A stretch of 39,408 nt of DNA, from positions 1 to 39,408 of the IMG/VR virus record IMGVR_UViG_3300035698_016456. One strand, written 5' to 3'. Shown here piece after piece: positions 15,412 to 25,000 of the stretch (its first letter is position 1; every line of letters starts with the position of its first letter). Under the pieces are notes generated by a model. The model was not told where the DNA came from. It worked only from the letters and a program-made list of their open reading frames with translations, and searched no databases. The position numbers and the translations under genes were made by a program. This DNA comes from a virus.

Positions 15412-16902
15412 ATGAACGATTATATCATGGGCCATGATGCATATGTTGATTCTTTGAATGAGGACCTGAACATAAGTAAAAAAGAGTGGGCCGAGATGCG
15501 TGGAAAGTATAAGACAGCTGAAATATATTTTCATATGGATTTAGATGGTGTTACAAGTGCTATTGCAATGAAAGAGTATTTGGTAGAACATGGAATTTCA
15601 ACGGCTGCTGCACAGGTTATACAGTACGGAGGAAAAGAGTTCTCTGTTGCTAAACCTAAGACAGATCATTTGGCAGTGATGGTGGATTTTGCACACGGGA
15701 AACCATCAATGCACATTCACACAGATCATCACGACAGTCAAATTGGTGTTGAAGATACAACGGCATCCGCATTTAAAAGTGCTCCGTCAAATGCCGGAGT
15801 CATATCACAAGAAATTTCGAAAAAGGATTTATTCCCCGCGGAAGACATTAAGTTGATAAACATGGTCGACTCTGCAGATTTTGCGAGTCATGGACTGAAC
15901 CCCCGAGACATTTTCAAAGGGTTCTATGAATTCGACAAGTCTTCTGGTGCAGGAAAAAACAGGCAGGCAATGGGATTAGTAGTTAATAAAATGTTATTGA
16001 CATTTAAGAACAAACCAAACTTCTTGGTTCGATTGGTATTAGAGGCCACAACGTCTTTGATTTCAATATTTACAACCATTAAGAATATTGTCTCAGAAGA
16101 TCCAAATACATATCCACTCAAAGATATCGAGAAAAACACACAGTGGAATATTGACAAACAAGTAGCATTGAAAGTTCCTGCTTTAACAGACTTGAGTAAA
16201 ATCTATGATTTCAAACAGGGTAATAATGGCATGGTTGGTAATTGTTTGGTTCAGTACGGCGCCACAGTTATGAGAGGCTATGACAGATACATTGCATTCG
16301 AAAACAATCCTCAGGCGGAATATATGATAATTGGTTGGCCAATGGGTCTTTGCCAGGCATCAAAAAATCCGTTCAAAAAAGGTAAAAATCCAATGAACCT
16401 CGGCGATATGGCAAAAAAAGTATTGAAGAGAATGAAGAATAAATTGAAAGCCGAACTCAGTTTTGCTGATATTAAGAAGACATTGGAAATGGATATATAT
16501 AAATGGAACAAGAAAGAAGGATCTTGGCAGTATGACATTAAGAAGGGTTCATCGAAAGATTCAATCGGATTTACAGCGGAAGATTTAATGGCAATGTTCG
16601 CCGGTAAAATCAAAACAACTCCATATTTCAAGAGTCCAGCAGGACAGGCGTTGTTGACAGATATAGCCCACAAACATTATCGCAAATTAAGTCGTAAGCA
16701 AATTGAGATATTGGAAAAAGTTACCGTAAGTGTATATGACTTGATATCATCACAATCTGGTGGGCATCGAGATATTACAAACGTAACCGGACTTAATTTC
16801 TGGGCAAGTGTACCAGGAAACAATTTCAAAGATATTTCAACATTGATCAAAGATTTCATGGTAGAATTTGCAACGGAATTAAAAGATGCTAAATTAACAT
16901 AA
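15412..16902 (+). CDS. DHH-family phosphoesterase
   Basis: This 496-aa predicted metal-dependent phosphoesterase or exonuclease belongs to the DHH superfamily (RecJ, nanoRNase, pApase). Motif I is HMDLDGVTSAIAM (about residues 43-55), motif II VDFAHGK (about 92), motif III HIHTDHHDSQIG (about 101-112), and a later Asp motif is MVDSADFASHG. Together they would hold the two-metal centre. The C-terminal half does not show an obvious DHHA1 domain. Its substrate cannot be told from sequence; nucleic acid ends, short oligonucleotides or cyclic dinucleotides are possible. It sits in a virion and lysis gene run, 7 bases before the lysin gene. AAAGAAATT before the ATG is a weak ribosome site. Confidence 0.85.
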   Translation: MNDYIMGHDAYVDSLNEDLNISKKEWAEMRGKYKTAEIYFHMDLDGVTSAIAMKEYLVEHGISTAAAQVIQYGGKEFSVAKPKTDHLAVMVDFAHGKPSMHIHTDHHDSQIGVEDTTASAFKSAPSNAGVISQEISKKDLFPAEDIKLINMVDSADFASHGLNPRDIFKGFYEFDKSSGAGKNRQAMGLVVNKMLLTFKNKPNFLVRLVLEATTSLISIFTTIKNIVSEDPNTYPLKDIEKNTQWNIDKQVALKVPALTDLSKIYDFKQGNNGMVGNCLVQYGATVMRGYDRYIAFENNPQAEYMIIGWPMGLCQASKNPFKKGKNPMNLGDMAKKVLKRMKNKLKAELSFADIKKTLEMDIYKWNKKEGSWQYDIKKGSSKDSIGFTAEDLMAMFAGKIKTTPYFKSPAGQALLTDIAHKHYRKLSRKQIEILEKVTVSVYDLISSQSGGHRDITNVTGLNFWASVPGNNFKDISTLIKDFMVEFATELKDAKLT

Positions 16903-16909
16903 GGAAAAA

Positions 16910-17527
16910 ATGATAGATATAGTAGGGAAATTATTAAGAAACCAACAAAGTAGAATATTTGATGTTCTTTACAAAGACCTTCCGGAACCAATAACGACTG
17001 AGGAATCTTGGGCGTTATTGGTAGCCGAAAATGCAAAGAGGTATGTTGGGTTTCAAGAGAAGCCGGGAAACCAAGGATGGTATGACAAGGCGTTTGAAAA
17101 AGGAATGAGACTCATTGGATTTCAAACAGGTCATGCATGGTGTGCATACTTCACAGAAAAAGTATGGTTTGACAGTTTTACAGCATTAAAGGATACAGAT
17201 CACCTTGAGGGTCTTGAGAAATTATTCAGTGGATCGACTCAAAAGACTTTTTCAAATATTAAGAAGCACGGGGAGGAATATGGATTCGGTATTCATTATG
17301 TTCCACAACCTGGAGACGTTGTAATATGGTACAATGCGAAGAAAACATGGCAAGGTCACGCGGCAATCGTATTAGCAGTGTTAGACAACGATAAAATAAT
17401 TACGATAGAAGGTAACACGAATGGTGCAGGTAGTCGAGAAGGAGACGGAGTTTTCCAGAAGACAAGAAATATTAAAAGAAACGGTGATCTCAAATTAAAG
17501 GGATTCATACGAGCATATTTTAAATAA
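16910..17527 (+). CDS. CHAP/NlpC-P60-type peptidoglycan hydrolase (lysin)
   Basis: This 205-aa predicted cell-wall amidase or endopeptidase has a Cys in HAWCAYFTEKVW (about residue 80), a His in WQGHAAIVLAV (about 151) and a polar residue in TIEGNTNGAGS (about 167). These form the usual Cys-His-Glu/Asn catalytic set, and PQPGDVVIW is the characteristic strand before the His. There is no signal peptide, so it would need a holin, or could act as a virion-borne lysin that opens the wall at infection. Its place between tail genes favours either. AAGGAAAAA precedes the ATG. Confidence 0.82.
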   Translation: MIDIVGKLLRNQQSRIFDVLYKDLPEPITTEESWALLVAENAKRYVGFQEKPGNQGWYDKAFEKGMRLIGFQTGHAWCAYFTEKVWFDSFTALKDTDHLEGLEKLFSGSTQKTFSNIKKHGEEYGFGIHYVPQPGDVVIWYNAKKTWQGHAAIVLAVLDNDKIITIEGNTNGAGSREGDGVFQKTRNIKRNGDLKLKGFIRAYFK

Positions 17528-17528
17528 T

Positions 17529-17540
17529 TTATATACATTT
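17529..17540 (+). promoter_or_regulatory. Weak candidate late promoter, TTATATACATTT
   Basis: This resembles the copy at 3539-3552 but is less complete. It lies 21 bases before the ATG at 17562 and overlaps the end of the lysin gene's tail sequence. A TTAGGAG ribosome site follows. Confidence 0.25.
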
Positions 17541-17561
17541 TTATTAGGAGTAATTCATACA

Positions 17562-18590
17562 ATGGAATTAAGTGAAGATAGAGCCAAAGAAATTTTGGCA
17601 AGAAGAGACGAGCAAATGAAAAGAGCTGTAGAGGCAAATCCCGAAACGACAGCAAATCCAGAAGCAGCAACCAGCCCTAAAGTTGTAACCAGTCCGGTGT
17701 CGGGTAAACCGAGTTTGGGTCAAGTACAAGTTGGACAAAATCCAAACGCACCAACAGCGGCAGAAAGAAGAAACATTCCGGATACAGGATGGAAAAACAT
17801 GCCAATGGAAATATTACCATCAGGAGGAAAGTTTTATCCGGCCAATACCACAATAGCAATTCGGGCGGCAAATACCAAGGAAATTCGTCATTTTTCAACA
17901 ATAGATGAAGAAGATTTCCTTGATGTTGATGACAAGATTAACGGAATTATTGAAAAATGCACCCAGGTTAAAACAGCCAAGCCGGGCAGTTCATGGAAAG
18001 ATATTTCGGATGTTGATAAATTTTTCATCTTACTTTCAATTCGAGATCTAACTTTTGTGCATGGTGAAAACAAGCTTACAATGCAAACGCAATGTGAACA
18101 GTGTGGCCACACAGACAAAGTTGAAATTAATAGAAGTACACTTGATTTTTTCAAGTTGGATGAACGTCTACATAAATATTTCAATCCATCTACAGGTGCA
18201 TTGGATATCAAGACCAAAGATGGGGAAGCATTCTCAATTTATATGCCGACTCTTGGTGTCAATACATGGTTGAAAAACTATGCAAAGGGTAAATCACAGA
18301 ATAGAAAATTCTTGGATCATACATTCTTAAAACATGCACCATTCTTATTTGGGGACTGGAGAAGTATGAGCGAAAAAACTTACAGAGAAAAAGACACGAT
18401 GTCTATTGGCTGGGGACACAAGAAATTATCTGTCATCTCGGGTATTATTGACAACCTTTTGAATAGTGTGAATCCGGACGTTGTTCATTCATGCGGAGGA
18501 TGTGGGGCAGATGTGGTTGCACCATTAGACTTTCAAGGTGGCGTCAAATCACTTTTCTTACTTTCAGATCCCTTTGCCGAACTGGCTTGA
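17562..18590 (+). CDS. Baseplate hub/tail assembly protein, T4 gp26-like
   Basis: This 342-aa protein has a flexible Pro/Ala-rich start (residues 1-70). A domain opening MEILPSGGKFYP and then a KEIRHFSTIDEEDF stretch follows, typical of the T4 baseplate protein family (gp26). Two CxxC pairs (CEQCG near residue 183, CGGCG near 312) look like a split zinc ribbon. It is longer than T4 gp26 (208 aa). The last 53 bases overlap the next gene in the +1 frame. This layout directly upstream of the tape measure is like the frameshifted tail-chaperone pairs of other phages. A strong TTAGGAG ribosome site precedes the ATG. Confidence 0.7.
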   Translation: MELSEDRAKEILARRDEQMKRAVEANPETTANPEAATSPKVVTSPVSGKPSLGQVQVGQNPNAPTAAERRNIPDTGWKNMPMEILPSGGKFYPANTTIAIRAANTKEIRHFSTIDEEDFLDVDDKINGIIEKCTQVKTAKPGSSWKDISDVDKFFILLSIRDLTFVHGENKLTMQTQCEQCGHTDKVEINRSTLDFFKLDERLHKYFNPSTGALDIKTKDGEAFSIYMPTLGVNTWLKNYAKGKSQNRKFLDHTFLKHAPFLFGDWRSMSEKTYREKDTMSIGWGHKKLSVISGIIDNLLNSVNPDVVHSCGGCGADVVAPLDFQGGVKSLFLLSDPFAELA

Positions 18591-18990
18591 CGAATGGGCT
18601 AAGGAAAAGAATCAGGAAATTATTTGGGAGATGGAGGATCAAGGAGACACAAACTCTGTAAAAGAGGGTCTCTTTGGCCTATTCCAAATTGACTTGGAAA
18701 GGCATATAGAATATCAATTTTTATTCTTGAATCGTAAAGAGTGTGCATTTACAAGGCAGGATATACTTTCAATGCCATATTGGGAATGGGAATTAACATT
18801 AGGTCATTTGGAGGAATATCTCAAGAAACAGAAAGAGCAGCAGGAAAAAGAAGACGGTGGTGGTGGTAATTTGAAACAGAATAAAATGTATCAGGATGCC
18901 AGTAAAAACATGAAGGGTGGTGGAAACTACAAAATGCCTAACATGCCAAAAGTTCCTGGGTTCAGTTCCCCTTCAATGCCTAAGATGTAG
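18538..18990 (+). CDS. Tail assembly protein, possible frameshift extension or gp51-like
   Basis: This frame is open from about 18529 and overlaps the previous gene by up to 60 bases in the +1 frame. The first possible start is a GTG at 18538 without a ribosome site. An internal ATG near 18632 sits just after GGGAG. The protein is acidic and helical (LDEWAKEKNQEIIWEMEDQG, MPYWEWELTLGHLEEYLKKQ), with a low-complexity tail rich in Gly, Met, Pro and Lys. It may be made by +1 frameshifting (0-frame CCC TTT at 18570-18575), by internal initiation, or both. Its place matches T4 gene 51 or a G-T type chaperone. A terminator follows. Confidence 0.6.
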   Translation: MASNHFSYFQIPLPNWLDEWAKEKNQEIIWEMEDQGDTNSVKEGLFGLFQIDLERHIEYQFLFLNRKECAFTRQDILSMPYWEWELTLGHLEEYLKKQKEQQEKEDGGGGNLKQNKMYQDASKNMKGGGNYKMPNMPKVPGFSSPSMPKM

Positions 18991-19010
18991 ACGAAACTTT
19001 CATACATACA

Positions 19011-19050
19011 AACGGCGATGGCATAATCTATGTCATCGCCGTTATTTTTT
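19011..19050 (+). terminator. Intrinsic terminator before the tape measure gene
   Basis: A perfect 10-bp GC-containing stem (19011-19020 AACGGCGATG, 19034-19043 CATCGCCGTT) is followed by ATTTTTT. It is directly followed by a candidate late promoter, so the tape measure gene has its own transcription unit. Confidence 0.9.
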
Positions 19051-19065
19051 ATATATAAGTTATAT
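19051..19065 (+). promoter_or_regulatory. Candidate late promoter, ATATATAAGTTATAT
   Basis: This is the best-placed copy of the motif. It lies immediately after a terminator and 22 bases before the tape measure ATG, with no other gene signal between. It is identical to 15101-15115. Confidence 0.55.
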
Positions 19066-19087
19066 AAATTAAAATTATCCCATTTTA

Positions 19088-22000
19088 ATGGCTAAAGAAC
19101 AGAAAAAGAAATCCCTTGGAACAGTTGATCCCGCAAAAGGAGAAAAAAAAGATAAATTACTAAGTTCGGTAAATTCCGTATTTGGTTCTATTGAAGATCA
19201 AATGGATTCCATGAATAAAGATTCAAAGAAACAATCTAAACTTTTCGCTGGAGTTGGGAAAATTCTCACTTCACTTCAGGATAAGCCTAAGATGGGTGGA
19301 TCAAAAAAATCCGGTTTGGATGGAGGTGGAGGTGTTAATAAAGCTCTTTCAAAATTAAATGAATCTATACTGGCACAGACAGCGATCCAGAGTGCTTTAC
19401 TCGCCACCATTGCTGGTGCGGGAAAGAAATTACCTAATGTTAAAACACTTGCAAAACAGGATCTGGCAAAACAGTCAACGAAACTTGGATCTATTATAAG
19501 TGGATTGAAAAATGCCAAGCCCGGGAAAATGGGAGGAGATGGGAGTAAGGAAAAAACTGGTATAATGGATAAGGCTAAAAACCTATTCAAGGGCAAGAAA
19601 AACGTTAAGTTAGATCCTGCAGGCATGGATCAGCTTCTTGGATTTATGAAAGAGTTTACAAAATTAAATATAAAAGATAACAAGAGTCCGATATTTGAAA
19701 TATTCACTCCAAAAAATACGGAAAATATAACTAATTTCGTCATAGCAACCAAAAAATTGGGTCGTGGCAAGATCAAAAAGGCGATGAAGAATTTCCGTTT
19801 GCTTGTAATTGGGGACAAGAAAAATGACGGAATAGGTAGAATATTAATAAACCTTACAAAAGAATTTGGGGAAAAAACTCAAGTAGAATCCACGGAAATA
19901 ATATCTCTTATATTAGGATCATTGGGTACAATCGCAACCGGAATAAAAGCCCTGGCTAAGGTTGGGCCGTTCTCGAAACTTGCAAAATTTACAATCCGGG
20001 GTTTCGTAGAAATTGCAGATCTTTTGAAAGATGCGTTCACCAAAGGATTATTTGGTGCAGAGACTGACAATGCAATAGCAAAGGTTGCCGAGTCGTTAAC
20101 ACTAATTGCCGGAACAGTTAAAAAACTGGCATTGGTTGCCATATTGACGCCAATTGCAGCAGTATCTGTTTTATTCATATATGGAACATTAAGATTATTT
20201 CAAAAGTTAGGCAAGGGATCAAATAGTAAAAAATTAAGAAAGGGAATAAATTCACTTTCAATGTTAGGTTTTGGCCTTATTGTATTTGTAGCTGCCGCTG
20301 TACTTTTCGCGGCCGTAATATTTAAGATAATAGTTCCTCTTACACTTGGAATTTTATTAATCTCTACAATAGGTGTTATTTTTGCATTGCTTGGAACACT
20401 TAGAAAGAAAATTAAAAAGGGAAGTAAGGCTTTAATTGCAATATCAGTTGGCCTCACGGCATTTGCGTTTGGGGCATTTGTTTTAACACTGGCTATGATG
20501 GTTTCCCCCTTACATTTATTTGCAGGAATTATAATTATTGGAATGGCCGGAGTGTTATTCACTATCCTCGGAGTTTTGAAAAAGCCTATTATCAAGGGTG
20601 CATTTGCCATGTTGGCTATGTCAATTGGACTCGTAATATTTTCTGTAGCGTTATACATAATGACTCTTGCAATGAAAAACGTAACCTGGGAAATGCTGGC
20701 AATGATGGGTGCTACAATAGTGGGTCTGGGACTGGCCGCGTATGTGATAGGAGAGAAATTTACTACAATTCTACTTGGTGCTATTGGTTTAGCCGCATTG
20801 GGTATCAATTTAATATTATTCTCTACTGGTTTATTAATATTATCAAAGGCATCAAAAGACTTAACCTGGGATAAATTGGCCATGCTTGGTGCAGTAATTA
20901 CGGGGTTAGGTATCGCTGCGGCTGTTATTGGTCAAAATATAAGTACAATTCTAATCGGTGCCGTTGGTTTAGCCGCATTAGGAGTCAATTTAATAATCTT
21001 CGCAACAGGAATGTTAATATTTTCGAAGGCATCAAAGAACTTAACCTGGGATAAGTTACTCATGCTTGGTGCAGTAATTACGGGGTTAGGCCTTGCCGCG
21101 GCAGTTCTTGGTATTCCCCCAGTATCCGGTTTTGTATTAATGGGCGCATTGGTTTTGACGGCACTTGCCGTACCACTAATTGCATTTGGTTTCGCAATTG
21201 GTTTATTTGGGGATTCTGCAGATAAATTAACGGAAAAAAATATAAAAATGACTGGTGAATTTATTTCCATGTTAGCATTTAATGTTCCAAAATTAGTATT
21301 GGCAACCGTTGGGCTACCTGCATTATTAGGAATATCTGCAGCATTACCACTATTAGCAAAAGGCTTACAGGAACTAAGTAAGGTTCCTGAGTGGACAGAG
21401 AAACAAAGTGAGAGCTTCACCTTCTTAATGGGAGCCCTTGTTAGTGGAATGTTAGAAACCGTTTGGCCTCCATGGCGTGCTGCAGGAGTATTGGCGTCGA
21501 TACCCCTTGTTATTGGAATGGGTAAAGCGTTACAAGAACTTTCAAAAGGATTAACAGAGGCTTCAAAATTTAAATGGGATGAATTTGAAATTGCGCCTGT
21601 TCAAACCGTTCTTGTAGGATTAGCGGAAGCATTTGCCTTGGTAGGACAATCCAGTGGAGAAGGTAAGGGGATGCTTGGTGGAATAACGAGCATGATTGGG
21701 ATATCCCCAAATAACGTTTTAATTGGTATCAAGTCTGTAAGTGGTGCAAGCAAGGCCCTCACGGAAGTTGGTAAGGGAGTCAAGGCATTCTTTGACATGA
21801 CCGATGGAATGCCAAAAGAATCATGGGCAGTTAATGATGATGGTAGTCCGGCAGAGGGTTCAGTTCCACAAAGAATTGCAACCGTTCTGGGAGTGATTGG
21901 AAAAGTCTTCGGGGACATTGGGGCATCTGGGAATACAAATGACAGTCTCATTGGCATGGTATTTGGTAGTGACATGAAAAAATCGGACACTGAAGTTGGA

Positions 22001-25000
22001 ATAGAATCAACTAAAAAAGTAGGCAAGACGTTAATATCCGTGACAGAAGGCGTCCAAGCATTTTACAATATGTCAAACGGTATGGGTGACGAAGCATGGG
22101 CAGTCAATGAAGACGATAGTCCTGCGGAGGGTTCAGTTCCACATAGAATTGCAACCGTCTTGGGAGTAATTGGTAAGGTATTTTCTGACATTGGTGCTTC
22201 TGGAAATACAAATAATAGCTACATGGGTATAATTTTTGGTAGTGACATGAAAAAATCAGATGTGGAAGTTGGTATAGAATCAACCAAAAAAGTAGGTAAA
22301 TCGTTAATTTCTGTAGCACAAGGCGTCAAAGTATTTTTCGACTTAACTAAGGATATGGGTAAAGAGGCATGGGCAGTTAATGGAGACGGCAGTCCAAAAG
22401 CAGATTCAATTCCCCACAGAATATCAACTGTTCTTGGAGTTGTAAATAAAGTATTTGCGGACATTGGAAAACAGGGTGACGATGGCAGTTTAATCAAGAT
22501 GGTATTTGGTAATGATTTCAGTCAAAACAGTGTCAAGGTGGGATCTGAAAGTGTTGAGATGGCCGGAACAGCCCTTACAAAAATTGGAAAATCTCTGGGT
22601 GAATTTTGGAAATTTACGGAGAGTTTGGGTTCCGGAGTATGGGACATTGACTCAGAAGGTAAATTTAAAGATGGAACGATACCCCACAGAATATCAACTG
22701 TTCTTGGAGCAGTTAATTCTGTATTCTCTGAAATTGGTAATAACAAGCCAAAAAGCGTATTAGGATTATTATCAACTGTATTCTTAGGGACTACCCTTAC
22801 AACGTCGGACACAGACAAGGGAATTGAGTCAGTCAAGAATGCAGGGAGTTCATTACTACAAATAACCAAAGGCCTTGGTGAATTTATAAAAATGACAGGG
22901 GAACTTGGACCTAACGCATTTAAATCAATAGGCACGGGAAAAAATGGAAGGTTATTATTTGCGGCCGACTCGATACCTGCTAAAATAATTAGCGTTCTTG
23001 GAGTCATCAATCAGGCATTTGGTGAGATTGGAAGAAATGCAAGTGTGGGACCAGGCGGAGCTGAAGGATTAATAGTGGACGTATTTGGATCGGCCACAAA
23101 CGACAATTTCGTAAAAAAAGGAATTGAATCTGTCAAGGGAATCGGTGAGGTATTCACAGGCATTGCTGGTGGGATGAAAGCATTTGCCAATGTAGAGAGT
23201 ATGCTTGGAGGAGCAACCATAGCACAACTTGGTAAAAATATAGGTTCAGTTTTAACCGTCATTTCCGGAGTCTTCCAGAAAATTGGTGAAGGTAGTGGTA
23301 GTGGTGGATTCTTCAGTGATGGAGACATACAAGCCGGAGTTGAAGCAGTTCAGGGTATTGGCAAGGTATTTGGTGAAATAGCAACTGGAATGAAAGAATT
23401 TGCCACTCTCCAACAAATGGGACTAAGCCCAGAGGATTTCAAAGTTGGTGGTGGTGGAATGGTTGACAACATAAAGAATATCATGATGGCAGTCACCGGA
23501 GTATTTGCTGACATTGGAAAACAAAATGGTGACATGGTAGAGGTAAAAGATTCCGAAGGGAAGCCTCATATGGTATCAAAGGGAGATGCGGCAAAAGGTG
23601 TCAAGTCAGTTGCGGGTTCAGGGAAGATTCTCAAAAACATTGCAGCGGGAGTGAAAGTATTCGCGGATTTATCAAAACCTGGTAAAGATGCAAACGGCAA
23701 TGTTCAGAAGCCAATAAGTATCGTCAAAATTGGCGAGAATATAACTGCAATATTACAAGTTGTAAATGTCGCATTTGCCAAGATTGGTTCAGGGGATGGT
23801 TCCGTAACAAGCCCCGAAGCCGTAGCGGCGGGTATCAAAGCAGTCAAGGGTAGTGGTGACATATTATCCAAGATTGCAGGATCATTGAAACCATTCATGG
23901 ATTTGGAAAAGGGAATTGAAACCACTGACAAAGACGGCAAGAAATCCACAAAGCCATTTGAACTCGAAAAGATCAAAAAGAACATGGCTGAGGTTATTGC
24001 ATTATCTTTCAATATAATGGCAGCAGTTGGAGACCAAGCTTTTGGAACAGAATATTTTGGAAAGTTAGGATTGAAAGTTTCCCCAAAAGGATATGACCCA
24101 ACCGTCATTGAAAATGCCAAACAGCTATTTGAAAAAGTTGGAGCATTAACCAAACCGATGAAGGATACTGCAGGATTATTAGCAGATTTAGACATTAAAG
24201 ATTTCGAAAATAAAAAGGTTATATATAGTAAGATTGCAGGATTACCGATGGCAGCAATATCGGTTATTTCGGGACAGTATAAGGATTTAGATAAGAATGT
24301 CATCACAAACATACTCAGTGATGGTGGTGTATTGGCACAGATGAATAAAAGAATTTGTGAAGTTGACACGACACTTAAAAGTTTAGAAAATAGAAAATTT
24401 GGAAAAAACGGCCCAATACAGTCATTAGCAGTTGATATGGGTGTTTGGGTAAATAAAATGGGGGTTGGTGTAACGGATAAAAAATTAGAGGCAACAACCA
24501 AGTTAGTAGACCTCCTTAAAACCTTAGCCGGAATTGCAGATCCGTTCACGGCGTTTCAAAAAAGTTTCAGTATATTCTCAGGCGATTTCAATAAATTGTT
24601 AGTTAATATTAAAAAGATGGATTTGAAAAAATTAGAGGGTGTCACGGCATTACAGAAGGAAAATATTAATTTGGCCCTTGCTCCTGCAGACGTGGCAGAA
24701 AGCAATATGAGGAATATAAAGGAATATATGGAAGTTGTATTAGCCATTTCACAAGAAGATGTAAAAACGTTAGAGGGTGTATTTGAAAAACTCACACAGG
24801 TCCAACAAAAAATGATCGATTCCACAGCAGCACAGGCTCAAGCGACACAGGCAACTGCTCAAGCGACACAGGCAACTGCTCAAGCAAACGTAGCTGCACA
24901 ACAAACATCCGCCTCGGGAGGAAACGATACATACAATACAGGAAATATGGAATCTGTTATGAATGATATTAGAAATGCTTTATCAAACCCAGAAGGTTTA

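Noticed and set aside
20200-24549. Several long leftward frames opposite the tape measure gene
   Set aside because: They are composition shadows of a repetitive gene, rich in Ile, Pro, Asn and Ser, without ribosome sites or domains.
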